From NCBI GenBank assembly GCA_911728435.2, contig OU452203.1, forward strand, positions 15,521,651-15,585,650: DNA of 64,000 bases, in the 5' to 3' direction. The notes below the pieces were generated by a model that was not told the DNA's origin, made no database searches, and was given only the letters and a program-made list of their open reading frames with translations. The stretch's first letter is position 1, and every line of letters begins with the position of its first letter. The translations under genes were made by a program, and so were the position numbers. The stretch comes from Apoderus coryli (Eukaryota; Arthropoda; Insecta; Coleoptera; Attelabidae). Positions 60,735 to 64,000 of this stretch are shown piece by piece.

Positions 60735-61552
60735 GATGGTGGTTCCTTTTTGGAGGAGGAATATTATTCCGTTCGCATCTCAAAATACAGCCGACTGTCT
60801 TTGGACTGGATTGAGTGGCATAAAATACGGAGACTTTTCACAATCAGCCCATGAGGCTGCTGTGAAACCACGGACTTATGTCAAACGGACCCTTAAAAAA
60901 AAACTGTCTTTTGGATTCTGGTGTGCAATAGTGAAGCCATGTTTCATCCATTGTCACATATTGACGATAGATTTCCATTGTATTGCGGTTTAACAGCGCC
61001 AAACACTCCTCTGAAGGTCGACTGTGAGCTCACGCGGCACCCACTTTCACAGAGCTTTCGCATACCCAAATGTTCGTGTAAAATGGTAAAAACACTACCA
61101 TCTGATATCTTTACAATGTCAGCTAGCTCGTGCACCTTCAATTTACGATCGTTCATAACCAATTTGTGAATTTTTTTGACGTTTTCTGGAATAACAGCCT
61201 CATTTGGGCGTCCACTGCGCTCTTGCATCATTTGTGCTGGTACGACCACGTTTAAATTCAGCAATCCACTTCTCTACCATTTGTCTCGATGGAGCAGAGT
61301 TCGGATAATGTTTATCAAGCCATTGTTTGGTTTTCACTGTATTTTTTTCATCAAAAAGCAATGGTTTATCAAAAATCGAAATTCACTTTTTTCCATTATT
61401 TTTTCAATAACAAAAGTTGCTTTACACAGAATAAAAAGTCAGATTGCTGTCAAATTTGTACACGAATCGTTTGAATGTTAGTACTAAATAATGATCATAT
61501 TGAAAAAATCCTAGTAACGCCATCTATGTGTCATCCTATGGCCTTTTTGAAA
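60735..61552 (-). mobile_element. Mariner (copy 3 of 3), 3'-truncated
   Basis: The right tip is inverted relative to copy 2 (CCTATGGCCTTTTTGAAAGG), with ACGCCATCTATGTGTCATCC next to it. Minus-strand frames give RSGRPNEAVIPENVKKIHKL, MNDRKLKVHELADIVKISDG, FTILHEHLGMRKLCES, and then fragments near the first catalytic Asp (CDNG, ASLLHTRIQ). It ends at about 60735 without a second tip. Frameshifts make it inactive. Confidence 0.8.
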
Positions 61553-64000
61553 GGACTAATATTCATAATAACTGTTCACGTGTCTCTTCAATATGGAGTA
61601 TTCTACTCCTGGAATCCAAGAATCAATGAAGTCTTACTGAATTTAACCATGCATGTTTCGACCATATACTAGGTCATCTTCACAAACAAATTTTATCATT
61701 TAGTTACACAAGCGGCACACGTACAATTTAAATTATTTTGATACTTAGTGTGGTATTAAGAGAAATTATTGTCATGTTCGTTATGATTTTTTTAAATTAC
61801 TAGGTAAATAAAACTAATTAAAAAAATAACTTCTGTTGCTTGGATTAAAACATAATAATTGGTGGTTTGTTTAGGAGAAAACGGAGTTGATTTGGTTGGA
61901 AACACGCATTACATTATATACATGAACGATTTGAGGACAATTTTGTGGGGTCTTCTGTTCCAAATTCCATAGAATTCACCAATAAGTTAAGAGTTTGAAG
62001 AATATCGAGCTGGTGGATAAGAAAAAATAAGAACGAACGTTTTAGAGATAGCCATGCAGTTCAAGTTATATATGAAACTTGGTAAAGTATTAGTGACGTA
62101 CCAGCTATTTTGGTATCTGTGATTACTGGAATCCAGAACAGCTAAAACATAAATTTAATGCTTCTAATGCTAATATTTGACAAACCCCTTTTTTGATACA
62201 AACTTTGGAAATTTTCTTTCTGGCTATTATACAGTACTTAAGACAAATGTACTGTCATCAGAACGGTTGCCAGGCATATTCATCACCAGGTTGCAACCAA
62301 AGATAATATTTATTCTGTAGTCTTTGTTGCAGAACCTACTAGACAGACTGTATGCTATTGTAATACGAGTATTATAACGTTCTTTGAGGTAAACCGTACA
62401 AATTTGGCGCCATCGTGGATAAGCACATTAGAATTGGCATTTTTTCACTATTTTCCATTTCTCTATTGTATCGGAGGTGTTAAACAACAACAATAACGTT
62501 TGAATGATAGCAGGTTTATCAAACGGGCCTAAGCATGGCATTTTTAACATTACATGTCTACTTGTTTGTTTTTGGTATTGTAGTTATGTTGATTATATAA
62601 TATACTAAAGCACTTTTAACAATAACTGAAATAGATAATTCCAATTTTCAAAATAATAATATCACAAATTATTGGAAGTCTCGTATCGTATGCTATCTCT
62701 AAATAGAATCTAGAACAAATATTTTCCCTTTATTCAACTCTGTACAAAAGAATGAATGATTGTTGTTCATAACGATAATATTTTTCTCGAAACGGAAGAA
62801 TGCTTTCATTACTTTTATTGTTACAAATTAGGCTTTTATGCGAGTTTAAAAGCAGACCTCATAATCAAGTAATGGTATAAAAAGCACAGGCACGTATTCG
62901 CATTACGCGTTCCGTTTGATCTTGGAAATCATCTCATGGTGCATACAAGGCAACTATAACAGGTACCAAGAGACTTGCGGCCGCGTGTTCCTATTATTTC
63001 ACAAAGTTGAGCAAAAACCTTAATAATAATGTGTATTAGAAATTTGACCTTCTGGAAAGTAGCGAAAATACACAATCCCGCATGAATATCGGATAACAAG
63101 ACGTATTTCATGGTCCTATCAAATACATTTAATAAAGGCAACAAATAGAAGGTGGCATCCGTGGTACTGTTTATATTTACACGTGTTGGAAATGAACAAA
63201 TGTAACTTCTGAAAGCCTAAATTCTGATTTATTTTATATTTAAATCAATGACAAATTTACATTTGTTTTTAAGACAGAAGGGTGCGATTTATCATCAGTA
63301 TTTTTGAAAAGCTTAAACCATCAATCGTTCATGGTCATACTCTTCTTTAAATAAAATATAAATTTCGGTATCGCCTTTTCCAAGTTTCAAGATAAGGGTC
63401 GCCCTTCGCCTATATTCACATATTTATAAAATATATTTGTTTTTTCTTGTGAGAAATACATATAAGTTTTAAGCTCTTCTTATAAATCAATATTATTAAA
63501 AAGCAGGCAGACAGATAAACGAGTGTTTTTACAAGGATTCCTCCACATTTATCCTTAAATCAATTTCCGGATGAACTTCTCTCAGACTTTTATTTCCTGA
63601 AAACGTATTTTGTTTACAAGGAAAAATTTTTCCAATATCGAAAAGGCTTATTCAATTATATGCCAGAAGTTTATATAAATTTGGATGTTCCAACCAGCTA
63701 CTCCACTGGTTTTATGTAAACAGAGACATACAAAACAACCACAACAACACTTTCCGAAGTCTAATTTCACTAAATCTATCATGGCGACCCAGTTAATTGG
63801 CATGCATCACGTGCCCTAGAAAACCATAAACATACTCTTATATTATATAGAGTAGCACAAATTTATTAAACAGTTTAATGCATAACGATATGGAATTAAT
63901 TAGTAAAACGACATACCTACATAAGAATGATAAGATTGTGAATCATTAATTATTTTCATAAATATACAGAGTGGGCCTTTATGTGATTAACCGATAGCCA
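61553..64000. other. No gene recognised
   Basis: AT-rich non-coding sequence with one more dispersed hairpin at 61655-61682. Nothing else supported. Confidence 0.4.

Noticed and set aside
1..64000. CRISPR array, bacterial operon or phage region
   Set aside because: No regularly spaced direct repeats, no ribosome-binding sites and no dense gene packing; all signs are of an insect genome.

Overview
The window is AT-rich eukaryotic DNA that looks like an insect nuclear genome. The signs are one intron-containing gene for a large disordered nuclear-type protein, short introns with GT..AG borders and T-rich acceptors, AATAAA polyadenylation signals, and a dense crowd of decayed arthropod-type transposons (mariner, Tc1-like, hAT, Crypton, copia, gypsy and several LINEs). 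I cannot name the species. A beetle or another insect with an expanded, mariner-rich genome fits, but that is inference. I see no bacterial operons, rRNA genes, canonical tRNAs or CRISPR arrays.

Layout. 1-26 kb is gene-poor. It holds a broken Crypton-type tyrosine recombinase (3.1-3.8 kb), a hAT remnant (5.8-6.6 kb), a TIR element carrying a small intron-containing reading frame (6.7-7.4 kb), a decayed mariner with a nested insertion (10.8-11.9 kb), LINE 3' ends (9.4, 11.9, 19.5 kb), a TIR element with a broken transposase (15.6-17.1 kb) and a mariner N-terminal fragment (18.5 kb). 26-33.4 kb holds the only convincing host gene, on the + strand. Exon 1 is huge (about 1,155 codons) and is followed by a 48-nt exon and a short last exon. 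The protein has a conserved-looking N-terminal block, basic tracts, acidic and Asn/Gln-rich regions, four CtBP-type PxDLS/PLDLG motifs and one LxxLL motif, as expected of a transcriptional co-repressor. I could not assign its family. Two short alternative C-termini are possible at exon 3, and a phase-compatible exon pair with its own polyadenylation signal lies at 58.1 kb. Intron 2 carries a nested transposon (a hAT element with a perfect 8-bp target duplication inside a foldback element).

34-64 kb is again mostly transposon debris: three deletion derivatives of a CAGGGTGTTTC-ended family (36.6, 38.1, 40.1 kb), a mariner with a copia fragment inside it (41.6-43.0 kb), LINE pieces (45.2, 47.1, 58.9 kb), an apparently full-length Tc1/mariner-superfamily element with an uninterrupted 369-codon transposase (49.7-52.0 kb), a gypsy pol fragment (55.3 kb), a Tc1-like foldback element (56.2 kb) and a third mariner copy (60.7-61.6 kb).

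The transposons do not form a pathway. Their order gives a history of nested insertions around one regulatory gene. The observations most worth checking are the alternative 3' ends of the host gene, the intron-containing frame inside the 6.7 kb element, the Crypton relic, and a dispersed hairpin motif that resembles degenerate hammerhead ribozymes.
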